Of a stretch of 64,000 bases of DNA, positions 18,124 through 24,436 are shown piece after piece. Position 1 is the stretch's first letter; the number at the start of each line of letters is the position of its first letter. A program made the translations under genes and the position numbers. Origin of the DNA: an uncultured Veillonella sp. (lineage in GTDB: Bacteria; Bacillota; Negativicutes; Veillonellales; Veillonellaceae); contig NZ_CAKQFJ010000005.1 in the NCBI RefSeq assembly GCF_934230905.1, forward strand, positions 1 to 64,000, read 5' to 3'. The notes beneath the pieces are model-generated. The model was not told the origin of the DNA, made no database searches, and saw only the letters and a program-made list of their open reading frames with translations.

Positions 18124-19350
18124 TTATTTTTTTAGTCTTACAAAAAATAAAGCAATAGAACCGATAACAGGAGCAATAGCCAATGTCATCAATGCCGATT
18201 GGTAACTACCTGTTGCTGTTAGCATACTACCTAAAATCATAGGTGCTAACATAACACCAATTTGATTAAATAGATTTACAAATCCTGCAGTAGTACCTCT
18301 CAAATGAGGTTCTGCAGATTGCACAACTAGAGCATTCGTCAGCGCACTGTGCATAAATGCACCAATGCCAAGAATTGGACCTGTAATAAAGAGCATATCA
18401 GGATTTGTCGTACTAGCAAATAGTAATAATGCCGGTGCAAATAAGAACATAACTAGCGCCGTTAAATGATTTTTCTTAATTGGCAAGATATCAGATAAAA
18501 TACCGATAGTCGGCTTCGCAATAAGTGCTGCTAATCCAAATGCAGACATAACATGCCCCGCATAAATCGCATTAACACCAAGTTGTTTAACCATGTACAA
18601 GTTTGACCATTGAGCCACCGCCCATGTAGCACCGGTAGCGAAGAAGCCGGCAAACGCAAGGCAGCGAATATTGCGATTTTTTAATACATGAATCAAGTTT
18701 TCCTTTAAAGATGGTTTTTCCCCCTCAGGAATCGCGTCGACATGTGCTTCTGCTTCACGTTGAGCTAAGATTTCAGCACTTGGCTTACGAACTGTAAAGT
18801 AGCTAAGTATAAAGATAAGAACTGGCAACATAGCAGTTAAGAGGAATGCATTTTGCCAACCATAATTCGTTGCTACATAAGGGGCATATAAATTTACAGT
18901 CGCCACCCCAAGCGATGTACAAGACATAAAAATACCGACTGCTGCACCACGTTGATTAGGACCAAAATAGTCTCCAATCGCACTCAAACAAGATGCTTGC
19001 ACCGGACCAGATACAAGGCCTAATAAAAAACGTAATACCCATCCATAGGTGTAATTATCAATGGTACTCATCAAAGCAGTAATGATAGCCATTGCTAGCA
19101 AGCTCACCAAGATGGTATACCGATATCCAATACGGTCTGCTAAAATACCACCTGGTAATACCATGATGGCATAGCCCATATAAAAAGCAGACAAATAAGC
19201 GGTCCCCATTTGAGGGGTAAAGTGTAATGCTTCATTAACAATAGGCATCAAAGATGCCCAAGATAATCGCATAACAAAACTGATCAAAAATGTTAGCCAT
19301 ACGCTAACAAGAATTAAAATCTGAGTTCGTGAGAAACCAATTCTACTCAT
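18124..19350 (-). CDS. MFS transporter
   Basis: A 408-residue major-facilitator protein with about 12 hydrophobic segments. Loop 2-3 carries GGILADRIGYRYTI, the family's G-x-x-x-D-R-x-G motif, and loop 8-9 repeats a weaker version (KPTIGILSDILP). The central cytoplasmic loop (about residues 190-215) is charged. The style resembles anion:cation symporter or nitrate/oxalate-type MFS members, but substrate cannot be assigned. AGAAAGGAG supports the start at 19350. It is flanked by a terminator and a non-coding region, so it is probably monocistronic. Confidence 0.85.
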   Translation of the reverse strand: MSRIGFSRTQILILVSVWLTFLISFVMRLSWASLMPIVNEALHFTPQMGTAYLSAFYMGYAIMVLPGGILADRIGYRYTILVSLLAMAIITALMSTIDNYTYGWVLRFLLGLVSGPVQASCLSAIGDYFGPNQRGAAVGIFMSCTSLGVATVNLYAPYVATNYGWQNAFLLTAMLPVLIFILSYFTVRKPSAEILAQREAEAHVDAIPEGEKPSLKENLIHVLKNRNIRCLAFAGFFATGATWAVAQWSNLYMVKQLGVNAIYAGHVMSAFGLAALIAKPTIGILSDILPIKKNHLTALVMFLFAPALLLFASTTNPDMLFITGPILGIGAFMHSALTNALVVQSAEPHLRGTTAGFVNLFNQIGVMLAPMILGSMLTATGSYQSALMTLAIAPVIGSIALFFVRLKK

Positions 19351-19567
19351 ACGAGCTCCTTTCTATGAAAAACAACATATAAAGCTATCATACTATAAAT
19401 AGAAAGTTTTTTCCAAACACAAGGTATAAAAGATATCACAACACAAAAAGCCATCTAGAAATGATTATATGATTATCACTTCCACTAAGGATATGTTATC
19501 GGAAGTAATTATTTTCCTATAACTGAAAAGCATAAACCATCAATGAGAATGAGTGAACAACGAACAC

Positions 19568-19677
19568 TTTACAAAACTATTGATAAGCTGTAATATAATA
19601 TATGACTAAAGAAAGAAATAATTTGCATCGCTTAATGCAAAAGAAAAAAGACGGTACTGCGAATACCGCCTTTTTTA
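19568..19677 (+). ncRNA. Candidate small RNA with its own promoter and terminator
   Basis: TTTACA at 19568 and TAATAT at 19591 (17-bp spacer) form a plausible promoter. The predicted ~75-nt transcript holds hairpin TTTGCAT/ATGCAAA (19622-19641). It ends in a 13-bp stem with one mismatch and six Ts (19644-19676). An ATG at 19602 opens a 42-codon frame almost at the predicted +1, so a leaderless micro-ORF is an alternative reading. No similarity is claimed. Confidence 0.4.
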
Positions 19678-19756
19678 TATGTGCTAGTTACTTGCTAAAG
19701 TATCTATCTAGCCACTTACAAAGGAAGTAACACTCATAATATAGCATAGAAATAAG

Positions 19757-19787
19757 TCCCCCATTCTAAAAAAATGGGGGATTTTTA
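19757..19787 (+). terminator. Terminator-like hairpin
   Basis: TCCCCCAT / ATGGGGGA with a 9-nt loop, then TTTTT. It lies 27 nt after the stop of the 42-codon frame that starts at 19602. Confidence 0.6.
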
Positions 19788-19863
19788 TATATTAGATGCT
19801 TTCAACAAAACACAATATTTCAGATACCTTAAAAACTAAGAAACCGAATATCCTAAAAAAGGG

Positions 19864-19997
19864 CTAAAGAAAACTAAGGTTTACTATTAATAGAATGTAA
19901 TAGCGTTACAAACCTGTTACATCAATGTTACATTACTGTTACATCAAAACATACCGCATTAAGCGGTTAAGAAAAGTTAAGGTTATCTATTAATAAA
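19864..19997. repeat. Two imperfect ~30-bp direct repeats, 103 bp apart
   Basis: CTAAAGAAAACTAAGGTTTA(CTATTAATAG) at 19864-19893 recurs with substitutions at 19967-19997. They flank the GTTACA iteron block and an ACCGC/GCGGT palindrome (19952-19966). Confidence 0.6.
19905..19943 (+). repeat. Four GTTACA iterons at exact 11-bp period
   Basis: GTTACA begins at 19905, 19916, 19927 and 19938. The fuller unit is tGTTACAtcaa. The exact period of about one helical turn suggests a cooperative protein-binding array such as a replication iteron, recombinase arm site or operator. Confidence 0.7.
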
Positions 19998-20003
19998 GCA
20001 TAC

Positions 20004-20081
20004 AAAAAAGCAGTACTACTAACGTTAAGGCACAGAGTGGCAATAGCCAAGCGGCCAGTCATACGTCTAGTAGTACTGCTT
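20004..20081 (-). ncRNA. Long inverted repeat with GC-rich interior; terminator or structured RNA
   Basis: AAAGCAGTACTACTA at the left pairs with TAGTAGTACTGCTTT at the right (perfect arms), and ACG/CGT extends the stem inward. The ~40-nt interior can form smaller GGC/GCC stems. The minus strand ends with six Ts, the plus strand with four, so a terminator on minus is likely. The interior complexity suggests more than a simple terminator. The parent transcript is not identified. Confidence 0.5.
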
Positions 20082-20166
20082 TTGATACTATAAGTATAAA
20101 AGACATCGTAAACATCGTCAATAATAGAACCTATAGCTAAATTCATACAAAGCTATTAAACATATA

Positions 20167-20198
20167 TTGACATTTGTTAACATACTCTAATATATAAT
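20167..20198 (+). promoter_or_regulatory. Sigma-70-type promoter without an obvious gene
   Basis: A consensus TTGACA at 20167-20172 is followed, 18-20 bp later, by TATATAAT (20191-20198). No ORF with a ribosome site follows; the next feature is a pair of hairpins. Confidence 0.55.
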
Positions 20199-20199
20199 A

Positions 20200-20280
20200 A
20201 GAACCCTCTACCGATTAGATAAAGGGTTCTCTATAGTACTATACAAGGCACGGGCTCCAATTGCCTTACCAAGTATAGTA
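20200..20280 (+). ncRNA. Candidate structured RNA with two hairpins
   Basis: Hairpin 1 is AGAACCCT/AGGGTTCT (20200-20230). Hairpin 2 is TACTATAC-AAGGCA paired with TGCCTT and GTATAGTA (20237-20280), interrupted by a 5-nt bulge. It is placed directly after the promoter at 20167. I do not recognise it as 6S, SRP, RNase P or tmRNA. Confidence 0.4.
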
Positions 20281-20375
20281 ATATATCAAAAGAAACGAGC
20301 AACAGGCAACAAATGGCCCAACCGGTCTCTAAAGATTTATATTATACAAATAGTATAGCACAAATACGAGATTAA

Positions 20376-20432
20376 AGCTATTTACTCTTTCATATTCTTT
20401 AATAGTCATTGAAATTCATAAAATTGAATGGC
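20376..20432. repeat. Left copy of the tRNA-Ser 3'-flank repeat (att-like)
   Basis: About 57 bp here match the segment at 23046-23103 in the same orientation, with two substitutions and a small indel. In the right copy this sequence is the immediate 3' flank of tRNA-Ser, including its encoded CCA (here TGG on plus at the same place). The pair bounds a 2.7-kb island. Read as an old integration duplication, by inference. Confidence 0.7.
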
Positions 20433-20771
20433 ATTAAAGGACGGATTGCACCTAATCGCATTAAGCGTAGATTCCATTGTAGTCAACCACATCAAAAAAT
20501 TACTACAGATACAACTGAATTTAAGTATTATGAACTAGATGCAAATGGTGCTTTGAAAGTCAGAAAACTATACTTAGATCCATTTATGGATTTATATAAT
20601 CTTGAAATTATCAGTTTTAGTATAAGTCCTACACCACCAGCTGAGTCCATACTTTCAGCACAACAACAGGCGATTGAAAACTATATTATGTATTACAATA
20701 CTAAACGAATTAAGGAACGATTGAACTAGCTAAGTCCAATTGACTATCGTTTAGTTACTACTGCAGCATAA
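20433..20771 (+). pseudogene. IS3-family (IS150-like) transposase OrfB remnant A
   Basis: The C-terminal part of a DDE transposase. KITTDTTEF carries the first catalytic Asp. It is followed by LDPFMDLYNLEIISFSIS (second Asp region) and an ENYIMYYNTKRIKERL helix. The 5' half of OrfB is missing. A TAG at 20727 interrupts the frame just before LSPIDYRL, so it is inactive. Downstream lies a 10-bp hairpin (20778-20803) and the IS right end, GTCTAACTTTTTGGGGTCAC, ending at 20835. Confidence 0.85.
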
Positions 20772-20835
20772 AAAATTCCGAGTAACCAGTTTAGGTTACT
20801 CGGAAATAAAAGTCTAACTTTTTGGGGTCACTACA
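20719..20835 (+). repeat. 117-bp IS3-type right end, copy 1
   Basis: Almost identical to 22758-22874. It contains the end of OrfB, hairpin CCGAGTAACC/GGTTACTCGG and the terminal repeat whose outward end reads TGTAGTGACCCC, typical of the IS150 group. Confidence 0.85.
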
Positions 20836-20841
20836 TCTTGT

Positions 20842-21051
20842 TCATAGTAGATGTGGTTCTTTTCTTCGAGTGTAGCCTATAGCTTTGAACGCATAGTGGA
20901 TGGCAGTTGGATAACAGCCAGAGTCAGAAGCTATTTCAGTCAAATAAGCATCTGGATTGTCAGTAAGATAGTTTTTAAGTCTATCTCTATCAACTTTTCT
21001 TGGTTTTGTTCCTTTTACTATATTTGAAGAGGCGTTTAAACTATCTGACAT
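20842..21051 (-). pseudogene. IS630-type transposase N-terminal fragment
   Basis: 69 residues resembling the helix-turn-helix part of IS630-family orfA proteins: RKVDRDRLKNYLTDNPDAYL, then EIASDSGCYPTAIHYAFKAI. Only this segment is left. There is no DDE catalytic domain, and the frame stops about 6 bp inside the IS3 right end at 20835, implying one insertion truncated the other. Not functional. Confidence 0.7.
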
Positions 21052-21104
21052 AAAACTCGTTCTAGAGGAAAGACATCCTTTAAAAAGTTAGTTTATTTTG
21101 CAAC

Positions 21105-21977
21105 TTAGACATCAAGGTAGGTTAACCCCTTCATGGAAAAATCAAGACTCTTAGCACTATGGGTTAAACTACCACTTGAGACGTAATCAATCGCTAAACC
21201 ACGAAAACGGCTAATAGTGGTTATATCAATATTTCCAGAACATTCAATCCGAGAACGTCCTGCAATTAGGGTAATGGCCTGTTCAATCTCTTCCAATGAC
21301 ATATTATCCAACATGATAATATCAGCACCCGCCACCGCAGCTTCTTCGGCAGCAGCAAGGCTTTCCACTTCCACCTCGACCATTTTCACAAAAGGGGCAT
21401 AGGCACGCGCTTGAGCAATTGCCTTTTGAACACTACCTACTGCCGCAATGTGATTGTCTTTTAGCATGATAGCATCTGATAAATTAAAGCGATGATTATA
21501 GCCACCGCCAACTCTCACGGCATATTTCTCAAAAAGACGTAAATTAGGAGTAGTTTTTCGAGTATCAAATACCTTAATGCAATCATCGCCTAAGGCTTCT
21601 ACATAAGCAGCTGTCATCGAAGCAATCCCTGATAAATGTTGTAAAAAATTCAAGGCAACGCGTTCACATGTTAAGAGACTTCTCACCGAGCCTATGATTT
21701 CTAAAACCAAATCGCCACTAGTCAAACGATCCCCATCCTTAAATTGATGAGGATTCTGGAAGGTCACCTCGGCATCAAATAGGGTAAAAACCCTTTGAAA
21801 AACGGTTAGTCCCGCTAAAACACCAGCTTCCTTGGCAAAAAGCGACACCTTGGCTTGGCCATGATGATCAAAAATGGCATTAGTACTGTAATCTTCGGAA
21901 TGAATATCTTCTCGCAAGGCTGCTTTCAATGTATCATCTATTTGAAAAGGGGTTAAATCAGTTGAAATAATTGACAT
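21105..21977 (-). CDS. nadC: Nicotinate-nucleotide pyrophosphorylase (carboxylating)
   Basis: A 290-residue quinolinate phosphoribosyltransferase converting quinolinate and PRPP to NaMN in NAD synthesis. Recognisable are LREDIHSEDYSTN (N-terminal), ERVALNFLQHLSGIAS near residue 108, DTRKTTPNLRLFEKYAVRVGG near residue 140, LKDNHIAAVG near 173, EVEVESL near 200, and CSGNID near 250. The start at 21977 has AGAGGA upstream; a longer in-frame start at 22004 lacks one. All key segments are intact, so it is probably functional. It lies alone, without nadA or nadB, between two decayed copies of the same IS in a tRNA-bounded island, suggesting acquisition or rearrangement. Quinolinate would have to come from elsewhere. 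Confidence 0.93.
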   Translation of the reverse strand: MSIISTDLTPFQIDDTLKAALREDIHSEDYSTNAIFDHHGQAKVSLFAKEAGVLAGLTVFQRVFTLFDAEVTFQNPHQFKDGDRLTSGDLVLEIIGSVRSLLTCERVALNFLQHLSGIASMTAAYVEALGDDCIKVFDTRKTTPNLRLFEKYAVRVGGGYNHRFNLSDAIMLKDNHIAAVGSVQKAIAQARAYAPFVKMVEVEVESLAAAEEAAVAGADIIMLDNMSLEEIEQAITLIAGRSRIECSGNIDITTISRFRGLAIDYVSSGSLTHSAKSLDFSMKGLTYLDV

Positions 21978-22088
21978 CACTAAGTCCTCTATTTTTAATA
22001 TCACTTGTAAGTACTAGAGGCAATTACTATTAACTTCCATAGGAAATCACAAACCTGAATACCTCATTTTTAATTCTAACAAGTGTCA

Positions 22089-22112
22089 ATACAATTATCA
22101 AAACAATTGTAT
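22089..22112. promoter_or_regulatory. Inverted repeat upstream of nadC
   Basis: ATACAATT-8 nt-AATTGTAT, followed on plus by eight Ts. A TTGACA on the minus strand sits immediately beside it (22084-22089). It could be a nadC operator or a weak terminator; the sequence does not decide. Confidence 0.35.
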
Positions 22113-22119
22113 TTTTTTT

Positions 22120-22548
22120 GTGCATAATAGTCAAGTACCAATAGTTAAGCTAGCTGTGGTAGAGTCATACTTAACTAGTAAATTATCGTATCGGCAAATT
22201 GCATTACAATACGGGATGAATAATCCTTCATTAATAGCTCACTGGAAATCGGAGTTTATGAAATATGGGGCCAATGCTTTTGTCGAGCGACCGAAAGGAC
22301 GAATACCTACCATGAGTCGAACAGATGAAAAAGCAAAGATTACCACACATACTAAATCTCGTAACCAAAAGAAGAAGAAAGAATTAACACCAGAGCAAGC
22401 TCGTATTTTAGAATTGGAAAAACAATTACGTTATGCTCAAATAGAGAATGCCTATTTAAAAGAATTGAGGAGATTGCGCCTCGAGGACGCTCGAAAAATG
22501 AAAGAGCAGCAAGAATCATTAGCAGTCTCCGAAGAGAATTCAAACTAA
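22120..22548 (+). pseudogene. IS3-family OrfA (5'-truncated), remnant B
   Basis: About 140 residues of an IS150-type OrfA. It has a helix-turn-helix (VVESYLTSKLSYRQIALQYG) and a second helix with LIAHWKSEFMKYGANAF. A basic linker follows, then a coiled-coil/leucine-zipper end (ARILELEKQLRYAQIENAYL). The only start is a GTG directly after a T-run with no ribosome site, and the IS left terminal repeat is missing, so the 5' end is lost. OrfB continues in the -1 frame as in active IS3 elements, but is deleted. Confidence 0.8.
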
Positions 22549-22810
22549 CTGAGATTCTTGCTGCCTTACATTTTCCAAAAGCAACATATATGTACTGGCA
22601 ACAGCGCTTTGACCGAGTAGATCCAGATCTACAAATACGAATAGCTATTAAAGCTATTCGTAAAGACCATCCTAACTATGGATATAGAAGGTTGTTACCC
22701 TTGTTACAATCACGAGGTATTAATTACTACAGATACAACTGAATTTAAGTATTATGAGATTGAACTGGCTAAGTCCAATTGACTATCGTTTAGCTACTAC
22801 TGCAGCATAA
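22494..22810 (+). pseudogene. IS3-family OrfB remnant B with two internal deletions
   Basis: In the -1 frame relative to OrfA the sequence encodes KLTEILAALHFPKATYMYW and later HPNYGYRRLLPLLQSRGI, a normal OrfB N-terminus. At about 22720 it jumps to the KITTDTTEF region in the wrong frame, stops, and at 22758 jumps again to the OrfB end. Comparison with remnant A shows both are deletion derivatives of one element. Confidence 0.8.
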
Positions 22811-22874
22811 AAAATTCCGAGCAACCAGTTTAGGTTACTCGGAAATAAAAGTCTAACTTTTTGGGGTCACTACA
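22758..22874 (+). repeat. 117-bp IS3-type right end, copy 2
   Basis: Matches 20719-20835 with a few substitutions (for example the hairpin arm CCGAGCAACC instead of CCGAGTAACC). Same orientation as copy 1, so the two could recombine and delete the nadC segment. Confidence 0.85.
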
Positions 22875-22961
22875 ATAACCCAAAGGGTTTTAGAGATGAT
22901 TATGTGATTTTGAAAACATTATATTTACTGCTTTCCCCTCTATTCTACCACATAAATTTTA

Positions 22962-22982
22962 GGGGGCAAAAAAGGGGGCAAA
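22962..22982 (+). repeat. GGGGGCAAA tandem pair, 12-bp period
   Basis: GGGGGCAAA at 22962-22970 and 22974-22982, close to the tRNA-proximal island boundary. Possible remnant of an integrase gene end or arm site; all three plus frames are short and interrupted. Confidence 0.3.
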
Positions 22983-23045
22983 TTATACTTAACTTATAGA
23001 CTACTTATGAATATCTAAGAGTATCAATAAAGCAGTTATTATCTA

Positions 23046-23103
23046 GCTTTATTTACTCTTTCATATTCTTTGATAGTCATTGAAATTCATAAAATCGAAT
23101 GGC
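23046..23103. repeat. Right copy of the tRNA-Ser 3'-flank repeat (att-like)
   Basis: Partner of 20376-20432. It overlaps the encoded CCA end of tRNA-Ser and extends about 54 bp downstream of it. Confidence 0.7.
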
Positions 23104-23188
23104 GGAGAGGGTGGGATTCGAACCCACGGCCCCTTGCGGAGTCACTGGTTTTCAAGACCAGCTCCTTAAACCACTCGGACACCTCTCC
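23100..23188 (-). tRNA. tRNA-Ser(UGA)
   Basis: An 89-nt class II tRNA on the minus strand. The acceptor stem is GGAGAGG/CCTCTCC. The anticodon loop CTTGAAA gives UGA. A long variable arm (GACTCCGCAAGGGGCC region) is present, as is the T-loop GGTTCGAATCC. CCA is encoded. Discriminator G73 is the serine identity base. Confidence 0.96.
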
Positions 23189-23198
23189 ATATTGATAT

Positions 23199-23228
23199 AT
23201 TATAGCAGATTTTTATTAGAATATGCAA
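23199..23228 (-). promoter_or_regulatory. Promoter of tRNA-Ser
   Basis: On the minus strand, TTGCAT (23228-23223), an 18-bp spacer and TATAAT (23204-23199) end 10 nt before the tRNA 5' end. Confidence 0.75.
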
Positions 23229-23282
23229 CAATTGGATATCAACAGCTTAAGATATCTCAGTATCAAAACTATAACACAGCAA

Positions 23283-23305
23283 AAAGCTGGCTATGTGCCA
23301 GCTCT
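23283..23305 (-). terminator. Terminator of the CorA-type gene
   Basis: Stem AGCTGGC/GCCAGCT with a 5-nt loop, followed on minus by TTTT. Confidence 0.75.
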
Positions 23306-23330
23306 TATTATATGTATTTCAATATAAATA

Positions 23331-24284
23331 TCAAAAAAGATCTTTTTTCCACATACCAATAATAGCCACAACAGAACAGACTAATGCTACAATAACTACT
23401 TCATAGAACCCATTCGGATCCTCTTGGAACGGCAATGGTACATTTGTCCCCCACAAACTAAATACGATAGTTGGTACTGCCATAGCAATTGTTAGTGTGG
23501 CTAGCATCTTCATAACCATATTAAGATTGTTAGAAATGATAGATGTGAAGGCATTCATCATATTCATTAAGATATTAGAATACATTTCAACCATCTCAAT
23601 GGCCTGTTTATTCTCAATAATTACGTCTTCTAACAAATCTTCATCTTCTTCATACATCTTAAGAAGATGTTTATAAGAGCTGTGTCCACGCAAACGTAAT
23701 AACCGTTCCATAACCGTTCCATTAGTACGCAAAGCAGATGTAAAGTATGTCATAGATTTCTGTAATTCCAACAATTGGAAGAAATCTTTGTTCTTTGTTG
23801 TATGACGCAATTGAATTTCGATATCATCTGTACGACGGTTGATTTGTTGCAAATAGCGCAAAAACATGGTCGCTGTGCGATATAAAATTTGGAACAAAAA
23901 CCGTGTTTTTTTGAAGGTATAAAAAGTTGAAATTTGATTGGAAATAAACGGATATAGTACTTCAGATTCTTCAAGACATACAGTAATAAAGAAATCTGGC
24001 GTCAAAAAGATACCAAGTGGTACCGTATCATACATATCATTACCACGAACAACTGGAATATTAATAACAATAAAGATATAATTGTCCTCTAACTCCACGT
24101 GAGAACGTTCTTCCATATCGAGGGCGGTCTTTAATACATCAGTAGGAATTTCCGTTAATATATTAATAAGGGATAACTCATCGGGGTCTGGGTTCACCAA
24201 ATTTACCCATGAACCTTTTGTGGCATCTGATACCGTGTAATCGGCTACTAATTCTTCTTCTATGTGCTTGTACACTGTAATCAT
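23331..24284 (-). CDS. CorA-family divalent-metal transporter
   Basis: 317 residues. The N-terminal ~240 residues form the cytoplasmic funnel (EERSHVELEDNYIFIVINIP, then a long helix with RRTDDIEIQLRHTTKNKDF). Two C-terminal transmembrane helices follow. The usual GMN selectivity motif after TM1 reads GTN (LWGTNVPLPF), a variant seen in part of the family, so Mg2+ specificity is less certain; Co2+, Ni2+ or Zn2+ are alternatives. The C-terminus is basic (WKKDLF), as expected. GGAAGGAGGG supports the start at 24284. It is monocistronic. Confidence 0.88.
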   Translation of the reverse strand: MITVYKHIEEELVADYTVSDATKGSWVNLVNPDPDELSLINILTEIPTDVLKTALDMEERSHVELEDNYIFIVINIPVVRGNDMYDTVPLGIFLTPDFFITVCLEESEVLYPFISNQISTFYTFKKTRFLFQILYRTATMFLRYLQQINRRTDDIEIQLRHTTKNKDFFQLLELQKSMTYFTSALRTNGTVMERLLRLRGHSSYKHLLKMYEEDEDLLEDVIIENKQAIEMVEMYSNILMNMMNAFTSIISNNLNMVMKMLATLTIAMAVPTIVFSLWGTNVPLPFQEDPNGFYEVVIVALVCSVVAIIGMWKKDLF

Positions 24285-24381
24285 GCTATCCCTCCTTCCG
24301 AACAGTAAACTTTATCTCATCTTTAAAATTATATACTATTTAGGTGCACTATTCAATTCTCTTGTGAAAGTTTTCCATAGA

Positions 24382-24424
24382 AAAACTGCTCCTCATTGCC
24401 TAATACAATGTAGGAGCAGTTTAT
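24382..24424 (-). terminator. Terminator of the P-type ATPase gene
   Basis: AAACTGCTCCT / AGGAGCAGTTT stem (11 bp) with an 18-nt internal loop, then TTTTT on the minus strand. Confidence 0.85.
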
Positions 24425-24436
24425 TATCTATCAGTA

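Larger units (their letters stand above)
19351..20375. other. About 1-kb gene-poor region with promoters, hairpins and iterons
   Basis: No convincing protein gene is present. It contains a candidate short transcript (19568-19677), a terminator-like hairpin (19757-19787), a pair of ~30-bp direct repeats, four GTTACA iterons, a 16-bp-arm hairpin (20004-20080), and a promoter followed by two hairpins (20167-20280). It abuts the repeat that bounds the tRNA-Ser island, so it is probably the original tRNA-downstream region or part of an older mobile element. Confidence 0.6.
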
